Of a stretch of 64,000 bases of DNA, positions 41,147 to 49,652 are shown piece by piece (the first letter of the stretch is position 1; every line of letters starts with the position of its first letter). Under the pieces are notes generated by a model. The model saw nothing but the letters and a program-made list of their open reading frames with translations, ran no database searches and had not been told where the DNA came from. A program made the position numbers and the translations under genes. This DNA comes from Marinilabilia salmonicolor JCM 21150 (GTDB taxonomy: Bacteria > Bacteroidota > Bacteroidia > Bacteroidales > Marinilabiliaceae). Location: contig NZ_AJKI01000040.1 of assembly GCF_000259075.1 (NCBI RefSeq), positions 62,001 to 126,000 of the forward strand, read 5' to 3'.

Positions 41147-43792
41147 TTAGGTCATTTGTTCGTAGAGTTTGAAGAGGTGTTCGAGTCGTTCTTCATCGGA
41201 CTGGAAAGGGCGGGAGCGGTAGCATTGTTCGACGGCAAGGTCGTTGAGGCGGTGAGCTTCGCGTAGGCCGTCGGGCATTTTGTCGGGGTCGTAGAGTTGT
41301 GCCATGGTTTTATCTGGGTGTTTTTCGCGCTCTTCGAGGATTCGGAATACGCCCTGGGTGATTTCCTGTTTGCGACGGTCGGAGATTTGGGGGAAGGGGA
41401 AGGTGTTGTAGCATAAAAGAGAGGAGTATCTAATTCGAGTTTCCAAACTGCCACCAACGGCCCTAAGCCAATTATTATGAATTCTTGAGGACAATATACC
41501 AAAAAGTTCAATCGGGGGATTGTAAATGGCAAAAGCCAGATTATTTATTATTATTTCACCAGTTAAAAGGCCAATTGGAAGGTATTCTCTTTTTTCGGAG
41601 GAAGTTCCAGGAATTATGAGGGAAGTTCCGGATTGGTGGCGAATTTCAATGAAACGATGAGGCTTCTCTGCATATATATTATATGACTTTTTTTTGCTGT
41701 TTGCTCTTTGGTCTTTAACAAATAAAAGGCGTTTGGCAATTTGGGGAATTGTTTTAAGGGAATCCACATCAGATTCTTTGACCCATAAGCACCAACGTTC
41801 AATATCTTTAATGAACTCTTGAGAACCAACAACACGTTTAAAAAAACGATTTGTTTCAGGAAAATTATTTGTAATCTCTTGTTTTTCTTGGGGAGAAAAT
41901 TGTAATCCTCCAAAGTCATTTGGCATATTACCTAATACCATTTTCGGAAAAGGTGAAATTGGTTCTTTTCTTTTTTGAACTCCAATTATTTTGGAGGTTG
42001 AAAGATAGGGATTAATGAAATCAACCTTTTTCTCATGTGAATTTTCAAAAATTATTTTTGAATTTATGCTTTTGGATGTGATTCCTATTATTACTACTGT
42101 AACACCGGCTTTGGATTTTGCACTGTTTGTCCATTTGAATGATTTATGTGCAAAAAATATTGTTTTATTTTCGTTTAAAACGAATGGCCATAATAACGCA
42201 ACTTGTTCTCCTTGGGTAATAGAGTTTGTAGATACAAAAGCTAAACTCGTTTTCGGGTGTGCACCAATATATTTACTTCCAAGAATGAACCAGCAAGCAA
42301 TATAGTCAAGTTTCGTTGTTGAACCTAAAATGTAATTTAAGTCTGATTTCTGGTCAGTACTTTGTTGAGAAAACCCTCTATATGGCGGATTCCCCAGTAC
42401 AAAGACCTCATCCTCTTGCGATTTTGGGCATACCTCGTCCCAGTTTAGTCGTGTGGCATTTCCCTGGACAATATTTCCAGAATCTTTAAGTGGCAGTGTG
42501 GGGTTGGTTTGTCCGAATTGTTTTTTGAATTCCACGTTCATCTGGTGCTCTGTGAGCCAAAGGGCGAGCATGGCGACTTCGTGTGCGAAGTCGTCGATTT
42601 CGATGCCGTAGAACCGGTTGAGGTGTATGTTGCTGAGTTTGGTGATGTGTGATTTTTCGATTTCTTCGAGTTCGATGAAGATTTTCATTTCGAGGCGGCG
42701 CAGTTCTTTGTAGGCGATGATGAGGAAGTTTCCGGAACCGCAGGCAGGGTCAAAGATTTTGATTTTGGAGATGCGGTGGAGGAGGTGAGACAAATCGTGA
42801 TTTGTCTTTGCGGGGTTGTTGTGGGCGATGGCTTTGTTGAACTCCTCGTATAGTTCGTTTAGGAAGAGGGGTTCGATGACCTTCATGATGTTTGGGACGC
42901 TGGTGTAATGCTGGCCCAGGCTACCGCGCTGGTCGGCCCCGATGACGGCCTGGAACATGGATCCGAAGATGTCGGGATTGATGTCTTTCCACTGGAGTTG
43001 TCCGCCATCGATGATGGCCTGGCGGGAGCGCCGGGTGAATTGAGGTATGGTGAAACGCTTGTTGAACAGGTTTCCGTTGACGTAGTGAAATGCGTTGAGG
43101 TATTCGGGAAGGTCGGACCGTTTCTCTTTATGGGTGTCGAGTACCAGGAAGAAGGATTCGAACCATTGTCCGAGGTCGCTGCCATCGGCATTGGTGTGTG
43201 CATCGAGGGCGTTTACGAATTGGTTTTCGCGAAATATGTTGGTGTCTTCGGCGAAGAAGCAGAAAAGTAATCTGGAAAGAAAGACATTGAGCCCGTGGAT
43301 AAATTCGGGTGAATCATCGGGGTTGTCTTTTTTGATGATGTCGAAGAGGCGTGCCATTTTTTCGGCAGCTTTGACATCGGCGGGGTTATCGTTTTTGTGG
43401 GTGACCTTCTCCATTCCGGCCCAGGGGAGGAAAAAATCGAAATGAGTGGGTAACTCATTTAACGGAATGTCGAGTTTATCGTCCGTTTTTGTATCGATGG
43501 CGAGGAGTGTTTGGTAATCGGTGACGATGATAAAGCGCTGGTCGTGTTTGATCTTGCTTTTTATGTTGGTGATGATGAGGTGCAGGTCATTGTCTGCCGC
43601 TTCTTTGAAGAAGAGTTTTTTCTTCCAGGAGATTTCTCCGGGAACGGATGACAGATTTCGGTCACCTTTGCGCAGTCGTGTAATGCCGGCTTTTGGGAGT
43701 CCGTAAGCCAGTAGAAGGTCGAAGATAAAGGACTCTTTGTTGAAATTGTTGATGATGTTCTGAATGTTTTCCTGAATGCGGGCCTGATTCAT
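41147..43792 (-). CDS. MmeI-like DNA methyltransferase (class I, N6-adenine) without visible nuclease motif
   Basis: Protein of 881 residues. The N-terminal ~130 residues (FIFDLLLAYGLPKAGITRL, RFIIVTDYQTLLAID) occupy the place of the MmeI nuclease but show no PD-(D/E)XK set. A helical spacer follows (about 140-330). The catalytic domain has motif I FDPACGSGN (347-355) and motif IV GNPPY (467-471), typical of adenine-N6 methylation, plus FYGIEIDDFA (394-403). The rest (about 500-881) should contain target recognition, ending with the LRAVGGSLETRIRYS and NTFPFP blocks seen in this family. Methylation protects host DNA, while the separate helicase and GIY-YIG genes on the same strand would provide motor and cleavage. 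The split is inference. Confidence 0.85.
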   Translation of the reverse strand: MNQARIQENIQNIINNFNKESFIFDLLLAYGLPKAGITRLRKGDRNLSSVPGEISWKKKLFFKEAADNDLHLIITNIKSKIKHDQRFIIVTDYQTLLAIDTKTDDKLDIPLNELPTHFDFFLPWAGMEKVTHKNDNPADVKAAEKMARLFDIIKKDNPDDSPEFIHGLNVFLSRLLFCFFAEDTNIFRENQFVNALDAHTNADGSDLGQWFESFFLVLDTHKEKRSDLPEYLNAFHYVNGNLFNKRFTIPQFTRRSRQAIIDGGQLQWKDINPDIFGSMFQAVIGADQRGSLGQHYTSVPNIMKVIEPLFLNELYEEFNKAIAHNNPAKTNHDLSHLLHRISKIKIFDPACGSGNFLIIAYKELRRLEMKIFIELEEIEKSHITKLSNIHLNRFYGIEIDDFAHEVAMLALWLTEHQMNVEFKKQFGQTNPTLPLKDSGNIVQGNATRLNWDEVCPKSQEDEVFVLGNPPYRGFSQQSTDQKSDLNYILGSTTKLDYIACWFILGSKYIGAHPKTSLAFVSTNSITQGEQVALLWPFVLNENKTIFFAHKSFKWTNSAKSKAGVTVVIIGITSKSINSKIIFENSHEKKVDFINPYLSTSKIIGVQKRKEPISPFPKMVLGNMPNDFGGLQFSPQEKQEITNNFPETNRFFKRVVGSQEFIKDIERWCLWVKESDVDSLKTIPQIAKRLLFVKDQRANSKKKSYNIYAEKPHRFIEIRHQSGTSLIIPGTSSEKREYLPIGLLTGEIIINNLAFAIYNPPIELFGILSSRIHNNWLRAVGGSLETRIRYSSLLCYNTFPFPQISDRRKQEITQGVFRILEEREKHPDKTMAQLYDPDKMPDGLREAHRLNDLAVEQCYRSRPFQSDEERLEHLFKLYEQMT

Positions 43793-43818
43793 TTTGAACT
43801 GTTTGTTGAGATTTGTTC

Positions 43819-43826
43819 AAAGATAG
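43819..43826 (-). promoter_or_regulatory. Possible -7 box for the methyltransferase gene
   Basis: TATCTTTG on the minus strand, 27 bases before the start codon, identical to the higB -7 box. Confidence 0.45.
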
Positions 43827-43856
43827 GAAAAAAGGGGAATTTGGGGATATTTGATC

Positions 43857-43915
43857 GTGCGATAGGGAAATCGCACGTCCTGGAAATCGCACTTCCCGGA
43901 AATCGCACGTCCTAA
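43857..43915 (+). repeat. REP-like hairpin with tandem half units
   Basis: Hairpin CGTGCGAT/ATCGCACG followed by two more 16-bp units of the form GGAAATCGCAC plus (G/T)TCC(T/C). Same arrangement as at 10543. Confidence 0.75.
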
Positions 43916-44023
43916 GAGAAGACACCCGGCAGATGCAAGTAAACAAATTTCGAGGGCCATGAAGATAGAATTTACTTAAACTTACCGGGTGTCTGTAGGA
44001 AGGAAAAGAAATATTGCTCTGTT

Positions 44024-44824
44024 TTATGAATTAGTTACCGGTTCTGCAATTTTATTTGTTCCGGGTTTGAGTAAGTGTAAAATTCTTTTGGTCACTCGTC
44101 TTATGGCAGAGAAAGAGAGGTGACTCCAGATGAGTGAAAAAGTATATTGGATAGGATCCCCTTTTGCCGCACGTGCATATTCTTCTGCCATGATGGTGAG
44201 CGGTAATGGTTTGTTGGTGAGTTTACTCAGGTTTTGTATCCCTTTGTGATGGGATATGGATTTCTTTATTTTAATGCGATTCAGATCGATGATGGAGAAT
44301 TTGTATCCATTGCGAGGTGTTTCGGAGATAAGAATATTACCGGCACTGAGGTCGTTGTGCCAGATGCCTGCAGGGTGAACTTTATCGGCCATGAAACGTG
44401 CAAATTCTTTGATGACTTTATTGGTGCCTGAATCGCGTGAATTGAGCGCTTCACTAAGCGTGAAGGAGTGGTTTTGATAAAAAGAGACATAGTAACTTTG
44501 ACGGAGTATTCCCCATCTGTCTTTTACTTCCACAAAGCCAAGAGGTTCCGGAGTATCGATTCCTTTGCTTAGGAGCAGGTTAGCAATTCGGAAAGAGCGA
44601 ATGGCCTTGGATGGCCGAAACCAGGAGTACATCAGGCGGTTGAAAAGTGTTACCTTTTTGAAGGACTTGACACAGAGTAAAATCTCTCTGTGCTTAAATA
44701 TTTTGAGTTCGTTGCGGGCCGATTTTATGGTTACTCCTTTGTGATTGAAGAAATGAGGGAGGTTTTCGAAAAAGGGGCGCAAGCTTTCAGAAACCGTTTT
44801 TATTTTTATGTTGGCCTTTCCCAT
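44024..44824 (-). CDS. Lipopolysaccharide core kinase-like protein (WaaP/InaA family)
   Basis: Protein of 266 residues with a protein-kinase-like fold. The catalytic loop is GIWHNDLSAGNIL (153-165, Asp158 as base, Asn163) and the metal-binding IIDLNRIKI (178-186) stands for DFG. An ATP-binding Lys is likely Lys53 in LLCVKSF. The family phosphorylates heptose or Kdo sugars of the LPS core at the inner-membrane face. It has no membrane segment. It is convergent in position with the lipid operon next to it (same strand, 200 bases downstream of the terminator), but seems a separate unit. Phosphoryl groups on the core would stiffen the outer membrane. Confidence 0.8.
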   Translation of the reverse strand: MGKANIKIKTVSESLRPFFENLPHFFNHKGVTIKSARNELKIFKHREILLCVKSFKKVTLFNRLMYSWFRPSKAIRSFRIANLLLSKGIDTPEPLGFVEVKDRWGILRQSYYVSFYQNHSFTLSEALNSRDSGTNKVIKEFARFMADKVHPAGIWHNDLSAGNILISETPRNGYKFSIIDLNRIKIKKSISHHKGIQNLSKLTNKPLPLTIMAEEYARAAKGDPIQYTFSLIWSHLSFSAIRRVTKRILHLLKPGTNKIAEPVTNS

Positions 44825-44943
44825 TGTTGTTTTTTTTCAGTTTCAGGTAAATTTACATAAGAAAGTCGGTGCTTTCACCTGCCAGTGGGTGAAGAGGGAA
44901 AAAAGCAGGTTGAGCGGTCGAAAAGCAAGAATGAAGAGCTAAC

Positions 44944-44993
44944 AAAAACGGCAGGGGATGGAACAAAAACCTGCTCCATATCCACTGCCGGAA
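44944..44993 (-). terminator. Terminator of the lipid operon
   Basis: On the minus strand CGGCAGTGGATATGGA pairs with TCCATCCCCTGCCG (small bulges) and is followed by TTTTTG, just beyond the VOC gene. Confidence 0.65.
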
Positions 44994-45025
44994 ACATTGC
45001 ACTACAAATAATCGGTTTCTTGTTG

Positions 45026-46084
45026 TTAGTCCTTTACTCTATTGAGTGCCAGTGATTTCACCATCCAGGAAGGGAGAGGTTTTTGGGGGTCTCTTTTCTT
45101 CAGGTTGATGTAAAGACCCAGTTTTTCTGCGATTGGTAGTTTATGTGTTTCAACAAATTCGATAGGGGTTCCATCAGGATCAGAAATATATGAAAAGTGT
45201 CCGGCAGCGCTTCCCATGTCAAAGCTGTTGGCGCTGTTGACGGTAAAAGGAAAACCTTTAGCTTCACATTCTGCCTGTAACGCCTCCATTCCTTTGATAT
45301 TGAAGCAGAGATGAATAAAGCCCAGTTCACCCCAGATGCGATTTTCGAAAATATTGCGGGGAGAGCGATCTAACGGCTGTACCAATTCAATTTGGGTAGG
45401 TCCCAGTAATTTGCTGAAGGGGCCTGTTCTGGGCTCTTTATGGCTTAGCACTACGCGTCTGTATTTTTCTTTTCCTCCGGGCAGGGGGGTGAAATCTTCA
45501 AAAGTTCCGGTACTATCAGTACCGACCTCATCATATTGAAGTATTCCTGAATATACCTCCATTGCCTTATCAATATCGGATACACCGACCACTGCTCCTG
45601 CCACCCCACCGGTGAGAGATTTTTGTTTCATGAAGCATCGGTCGTCCTCCAGCACTTCAAAGATATTATTGTAAGGGTCTTTGAGGTAGTAGTGTAACCG
45701 ATTTTCCGGATTGAGAGTAGGTTCTCCCAGTATATTTACCCCCATTTCCTGGTGTTGGTCGTATGCTCTTTGAACATTACGACATTTCATTTTGGTTATA
45801 AAGATTCCCGTATCTCCAAGTTTGATATCGAAAACCGGAGGTTTAGGATCAATTTGAGTGTGTTGCCATACTTCAAAGCCACCACCACCTTCCATATTCA
45901 TAGCCAGTGCTGCATAGCGTTCGCAGTCTTTCCCATTGGTGTAGTGGTGCATCAAACGGGCAGTAGCGGTGTCTTCAAAGACTTTGATGTCCATGCCAAA
46001 AGCACTCCGATACCATTTCCAGCCTTCGCGTGCATCCTTTAGGCCGACTCCTATTTGTTGTATTCCAACAATATTTTTTTTCAT
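45026..46084 (-). CDS. Two-domain VOC (glyoxalase/dioxygenase-like) protein
   Basis: Protein of 352 residues made of two vicinal-oxygen-chelate domains (about 5-150 and 160-320). Domain 1 begins VGIQQIGVGLKDAREGWKWY and ends NIFEVLEDD; domain 2 begins AGAVVGVSDIDKAMEVYSGIL and ends PDGTPIEFVETHKLPI. Metal ligands would be a His or Gln in the first strand and Glu in the last strand of each half (EVLEDD, EFVETH), with HLCFNI in the second. The two-domain layout recalls 4-hydroxyphenylpyruvate dioxygenase and related aromatic dioxygenases, but the sequence is not close enough to name a substrate. It is the last gene of the lipid operon, after a 288-base gap that might contain a separate promoter. 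Confidence 0.72.
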   Translation of the reverse strand: MKKNIVGIQQIGVGLKDAREGWKWYRSAFGMDIKVFEDTATARLMHHYTNGKDCERYAALAMNMEGGGGFEVWQHTQIDPKPPVFDIKLGDTGIFITKMKCRNVQRAYDQHQEMGVNILGEPTLNPENRLHYYLKDPYNNIFEVLEDDRCFMKQKSLTGGVAGAVVGVSDIDKAMEVYSGILQYDEVGTDSTGTFEDFTPLPGGKEKYRRVVLSHKEPRTGPFSKLLGPTQIELVQPLDRSPRNIFENRIWGELGFIHLCFNIKGMEALQAECEAKGFPFTVNSANSFDMGSAAGHFSYISDPDGTPIEFVETHKLPIAEKLGLYINLKKRDPQKPLPSWMVKSLALNRVKD

Positions 46085-46372
46085 CAGTATATAATTTAAT
46101 TATTAAGGTCTAATGGAACTCGCATGCAGGAATTAATACCTATTCTTTTGTAGCAATCGTTGCCATGCTCGTTTCATCGGTATATGATTTTTCTAAGTTA
46201 CTGTTCTGATGGAAGAGGCTTTCCAAAAAGTTCATTCTTCTATGTGCCTCTCTGTGATGGGCTCAGTGGTCTCTGTGTAACTATCCGAAATACAGCGCTT
46301 GCGTCAGCAAGTGTTGTATCCTCAATCTGTAATTAATGACTAATTGGACACCCTCTTCCATATATTATTTTT

Positions 46373-47167
46373 TTAATTCTTTATTTTGGTAACTAATTTG
46401 TGATACAGGGCAGGGAACCACCTGTGAATGTAAACCATGAGGATTTCCTTATTTCCGATAAGGACTTCCTTGCGTTGCTTTTTTATTGCATTGACGATTT
46501 TTGCAGCACATTTTTCCGGCAACATACCTCCGGCCTGCCCATTGTCCATTTGGTTGTGAGGGGTGCCATCTGCAGTAATTGCATTGAGCGAAATATTGGT
46601 TTTAATTCGCCCCGGAGAAACAATGGTTACCTTAATGTTATCTCCTGTGAGTTCAGCCCTCAGAGATTCGAAAAAACCCTGAACTGCATGTTTCGATGCC
46701 GCATAAGCTGTGCGCAGGGGAAAGCCGAATTTTCCGGAAATACTACTGATGGCAACTATGTGTCCAGATCCCTGCCTGAGCATGTATGGTAAAACTGCTT
46801 TAGTGAGCTGTACCGTTCCAAAGAAGTTGACTTCCATTATCCGGCGGTCAATATCAACAGGCGTTTCACGGGCCAGTGAGCGTTGGCTGATTCCTGCATT
46901 GTTGATAAGAATATCTATACTACCCAGTTCGTTGGTAACTTGCTGAACAGCCAGCGGTATTTGTGCGAAATCGTAAAGGTCAAGGGGCTGAATCATGCAA
47001 AAAGAAGTATATTCCATACAGGCTTTTTGCGTTTGTTCTAACGCCTGGCTGTTTCGTGCCGATAGCACAAGCAGTGCCTCCTCTCGTGCCAGTGCAATAG
47101 CCAGAGCCTTTCCTATGCCGGAAGAGGCTCCTGTGATCCAGATTTTCTTGTTCTTTGAGGTTTTCAT
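46373..47167 (-). CDS. Classical short-chain dehydrogenase/reductase
   Basis: Protein of 264 residues with the classical SDR set: nucleotide motif TGASSGIG (12-19), NNAG (89-92), catalytic Ser141/142 in AISSISG, and YAASK (155-159). A C-terminal extension (MVYIHRWFPALYHKLVTKI) is hydrophobic and basic, suggesting attachment to the membrane. The sequence is of the DHRS7/3-ketosphinganine-reductase-like type, so a ketone on a lipid chain is a reasonable substrate, as inference. It lies 25 bases after the DUF5686 gene in the lipid operon. Confidence 0.82.
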   Translation of the reverse strand: MKTSKNKKIWITGASSGIGKALAIALAREEALLVLSARNSQALEQTQKACMEYTSFCMIQPLDLYDFAQIPLAVQQVTNELGSIDILINNAGISQRSLARETPVDIDRRIMEVNFFGTVQLTKAVLPYMLRQGSGHIVAISSISGKFGFPLRTAYAASKHAVQGFFESLRAELTGDNIKVTIVSPGRIKTNISLNAITADGTPHNQMDNGQAGGMLPEKCAAKIVNAIKKQRKEVLIGNKEILMVYIHRWFPALYHKLVTKIKN

Positions 47168-47192
47168 TTTTCTTTTTTAGGTTTAAAAGGGT

Positions 47193-49652
47193 TTAAAAGC
47201 TCATTTCTGCTCTTATGCGAATACCATGTTTATCGGTGAAAGCACTATGGAGATAATGATTGCCAATGAGCCTGACATATTCAACTCTCAGAAATTTAAA
47301 GATGTTGGTGAATCCCAGTCCCAGTTCGGCATACGGCACTGAATCGTCTGTTGAATAGTAGGCAGGCAAATCAAAAACGCCATTGTAATCATCAGTAAGT
47401 GTTCCGTAATGCCCTTTGAAGGATACGATTTCCCGTAATTTTAACTTTTTGACAAGTGGGACTCTGTTGAGCAGAATGCCTCCGCCATTGAAATGAAAAT
47501 GGGTGTTGGTATAGAGGTTATGGGCAAAAGCGGCATGATGGAGCAGATTAAACTGGTATCTTGCAAATCCCAGAGACATGGAGCCTGCCGGCTGATCCAG
47601 CAGGTCATAAGGTGCATCACCGTAAAGCCATCCGGCATTGAGCATATATTCCATAAAAACCTGTCCCATGTTCAAGCGGCCTTTGATGGATCCGTGCAAA
47701 TGGGAATACCATCCACTATCTTTCATTTTTGCTCCGGGCAACAGAGTTTGACCGATGTCCCAGCTCAGATTGATGACCGGAATGGGATCGAGATAATAGA
47801 TCCGGTCGAAGTAGAATTTATCGTAATGTTGTCCGGAAACTATTCTCAGGTTCATTAGCAGCCCATAGTTTTCATAAGTTTCAAAATCAGTGAAGTCGCT
47901 AGAGAAAGTGACTTCGGGTGTATGAGAACTATGAAGGTAATAGGGCGAAAATTCCAGTTGATAATTGTCGTTGACATTGTACTCGAAACGAATATCCAGA
48001 CTTTTTTCTTCTTTGAGGTAGGGATCTTTTTGGGTGGAAGTAAGAGCTGCAATAAGGTTTCCGTTTCCTTTAGGATTTGGATTGTTTTTTACGAAGCGAT
48101 GGAATTTATCGTGTGAGACCAGAGAATAATCGTCTGAGTAGTTAAGCCGGAAAATAAATTTATCAGATTCCCCCGGTTGTACCGTGATATTACTTCCGTA
48201 TTTCAGTTCTTTACTTTTTGTTCCCATTCCCAGAAAACCTCCGACAGAAAAGTGTTTTGATAATTGCTCGCTGGTACGAAGGGGGATGGTAAAACGATGG
48301 CCTTCAATGTCATTTGTGCTGTAAATGGTGAACATGGGTCCGATGTCAATTTTTCCGGCATTGAGGTAGCCTGTGAGTGCAAGTCCACCAACGGCATCCA
48401 CTCCTTTGATTAGTTTTTGTTCTTTGAGTTTTTCCACGCGGTAATAGTCGGCCTTTCTTGTTGAACTATGCTCAAATTCAGGATTCCCATCCCAGGTATT
48501 GTTATTTAGGGACTCTGGTTCATTTGTAATGGCATATTGTGTGAGTTTATTGACAATCCAGTTGCCGGAAGAGATGTTATCGACTGTCTCAGAGCTGTAA
48601 AGTGAATCCGTTTCATTATTTAGTGTCAGTGACATATTGATGCGTACATCCTGTTCCCGGTAAAACCACTCTCCTTGTGGTGTTTTTTGAAATGAAACAT
48701 TACCTCGAAACCCGTTCACAAAGTTAAGATTTGCTTCTTTGGGAATATTTACTTCCATATTTGTGAGGGCAAAACTTTTGTCCTCAATTGTGAAACTACC
48801 AGAAAATAGCTGATCCAGTCTGTTTTTCGGCGCAAAGGAAAAATGGAAATATTTAGCGTCATCTACTGTTGAGCTGTCATTGAGATAGAGGTTGTATCTT
48901 GACAGGGCATTTTCTGCCAGCGGTGAAAGAAAAGACCTGTTGAGGATATTGATGTATTCGTCATAGAAATTCAGGTTTATTACCACGTTGCGAAGAATGT
49001 AGGTTTCTATGGCCTGATTTATCCTGGGGAAAATACCGTCTTTCTTTTGATAAACGCTTTGTACGGAATCTCTGGTTATGATTGCTGCACTTTCTGCAAG
49101 ATATATGGGTGTGAAGCGGATGTTTTTTTCGTCGCCACTGATTGTAAGTTCTTTAAAGTTGTTAATTAGGTCAGGAACCTTTGATGCGGTATCCACCGCA
49201 ATGTACACATTGGTTGTAGAGAGTGTTTTGTAATTGTCTGTGTTTTGGATATTTTGCCTGTTGACTTCTTTGTATTTTTGAAATTGTCTGAATAGTACCA
49301 CCGCCCGCTCAACTTCGGGTTTTACGGTAATTTCATCAATATACTGGATGTTTTGGCTCAGGAAAATGGTCAACTTATTCTGCGGAATTTTCCTGATTAC
49401 TTTTTGCTCCGGGAAATAGCCTACCGATGAAAACAACAGGGTGTCCTGCCCGGGAGCCGGCAAAGAAAAAGTACCATCGAAATCCGCAGTTGTACCCTGG
49501 AGGGTACCTTTCACAGATATATTTGCAAAAGGTACCGGCTCCCCGGTCTCCTTGTCCAAAACAACACCAGACAGTTGCTGAGCATTCAGCAGTATGCCAA
49601 CAAGCCAGAGAAGTGCAGTAATCCAACTTGTTTTATAGTTCATTTTAATCAT
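47193..49652 (-). CDS. DUF5686 outer-membrane protein with carboxypeptidase-regulatory domain
   Basis: Protein of 819 residues with signal peptide ending LLNAQ. A CarboxypepD-reg domain (about 27-105; SGVVLDKETGEPVPFANISVKGT) is followed by a long beta-rich region with the DUF5686 pattern (FRQFQKYKEVNRQN, SPLAENALSRYNLYL). The C-terminal half is a probable outer-membrane barrel that ends HGIRIRAEMSF with a terminal Phe, as required by the BAM machinery. Members are widespread in Bacteroidota and have no established role. Its start codon shares a base with the end of the phosphatidyltransferase gene, so it is firmly inside the lipid operon and might be the outer-membrane receiver for the exported lipid. 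Confidence 0.82.
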   Translation of the reverse strand: MIKMNYKTSWITALLWLVGILLNAQQLSGVVLDKETGEPVPFANISVKGTLQGTTADFDGTFSLPAPGQDTLLFSSVGYFPEQKVIRKIPQNKLTIFLSQNIQYIDEITVKPEVERAVVLFRQFQKYKEVNRQNIQNTDNYKTLSTTNVYIAVDTASKVPDLINNFKELTISGDEKNIRFTPIYLAESAAIITRDSVQSVYQKKDGIFPRINQAIETYILRNVVINLNFYDEYINILNRSFLSPLAENALSRYNLYLNDSSTVDDAKYFHFSFAPKNRLDQLFSGSFTIEDKSFALTNMEVNIPKEANLNFVNGFRGNVSFQKTPQGEWFYREQDVRINMSLTLNNETDSLYSSETVDNISSGNWIVNKLTQYAITNEPESLNNNTWDGNPEFEHSSTRKADYYRVEKLKEQKLIKGVDAVGGLALTGYLNAGKIDIGPMFTIYSTNDIEGHRFTIPLRTSEQLSKHFSVGGFLGMGTKSKELKYGSNITVQPGESDKFIFRLNYSDDYSLVSHDKFHRFVKNNPNPKGNGNLIAALTSTQKDPYLKEEKSLDIRFEYNVNDNYQLEFSPYYLHSSHTPEVTFSSDFTDFETYENYGLLMNLRIVSGQHYDKFYFDRIYYLDPIPVINLSWDIGQTLLPGAKMKDSGWYSHLHGSIKGRLNMGQVFMEYMLNAGWLYGDAPYDLLDQPAGSMSLGFARYQFNLLHHAAFAHNLYTNTHFHFNGGGILLNRVPLVKKLKLREIVSFKGHYGTLTDDYNGVFDLPAYYSTDDSVPYAELGLGFTNIFKFLRVEYVRLIGNHYLHSAFTDKHGIRIRAEMSF

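Noticed and set aside
43857-43915. Short CRISPR-like array of 16-17-bp repeats
   Set aside because: Units are directly adjacent without spacers and belong to the REP-like family; no cas genes are present.
46085-46372. Possible small gene or RNA between the SDR and VOC genes
   Set aside because: No frame or stable structure stands out except a short CTTGCGTCAGCAAG palindrome near 46289.
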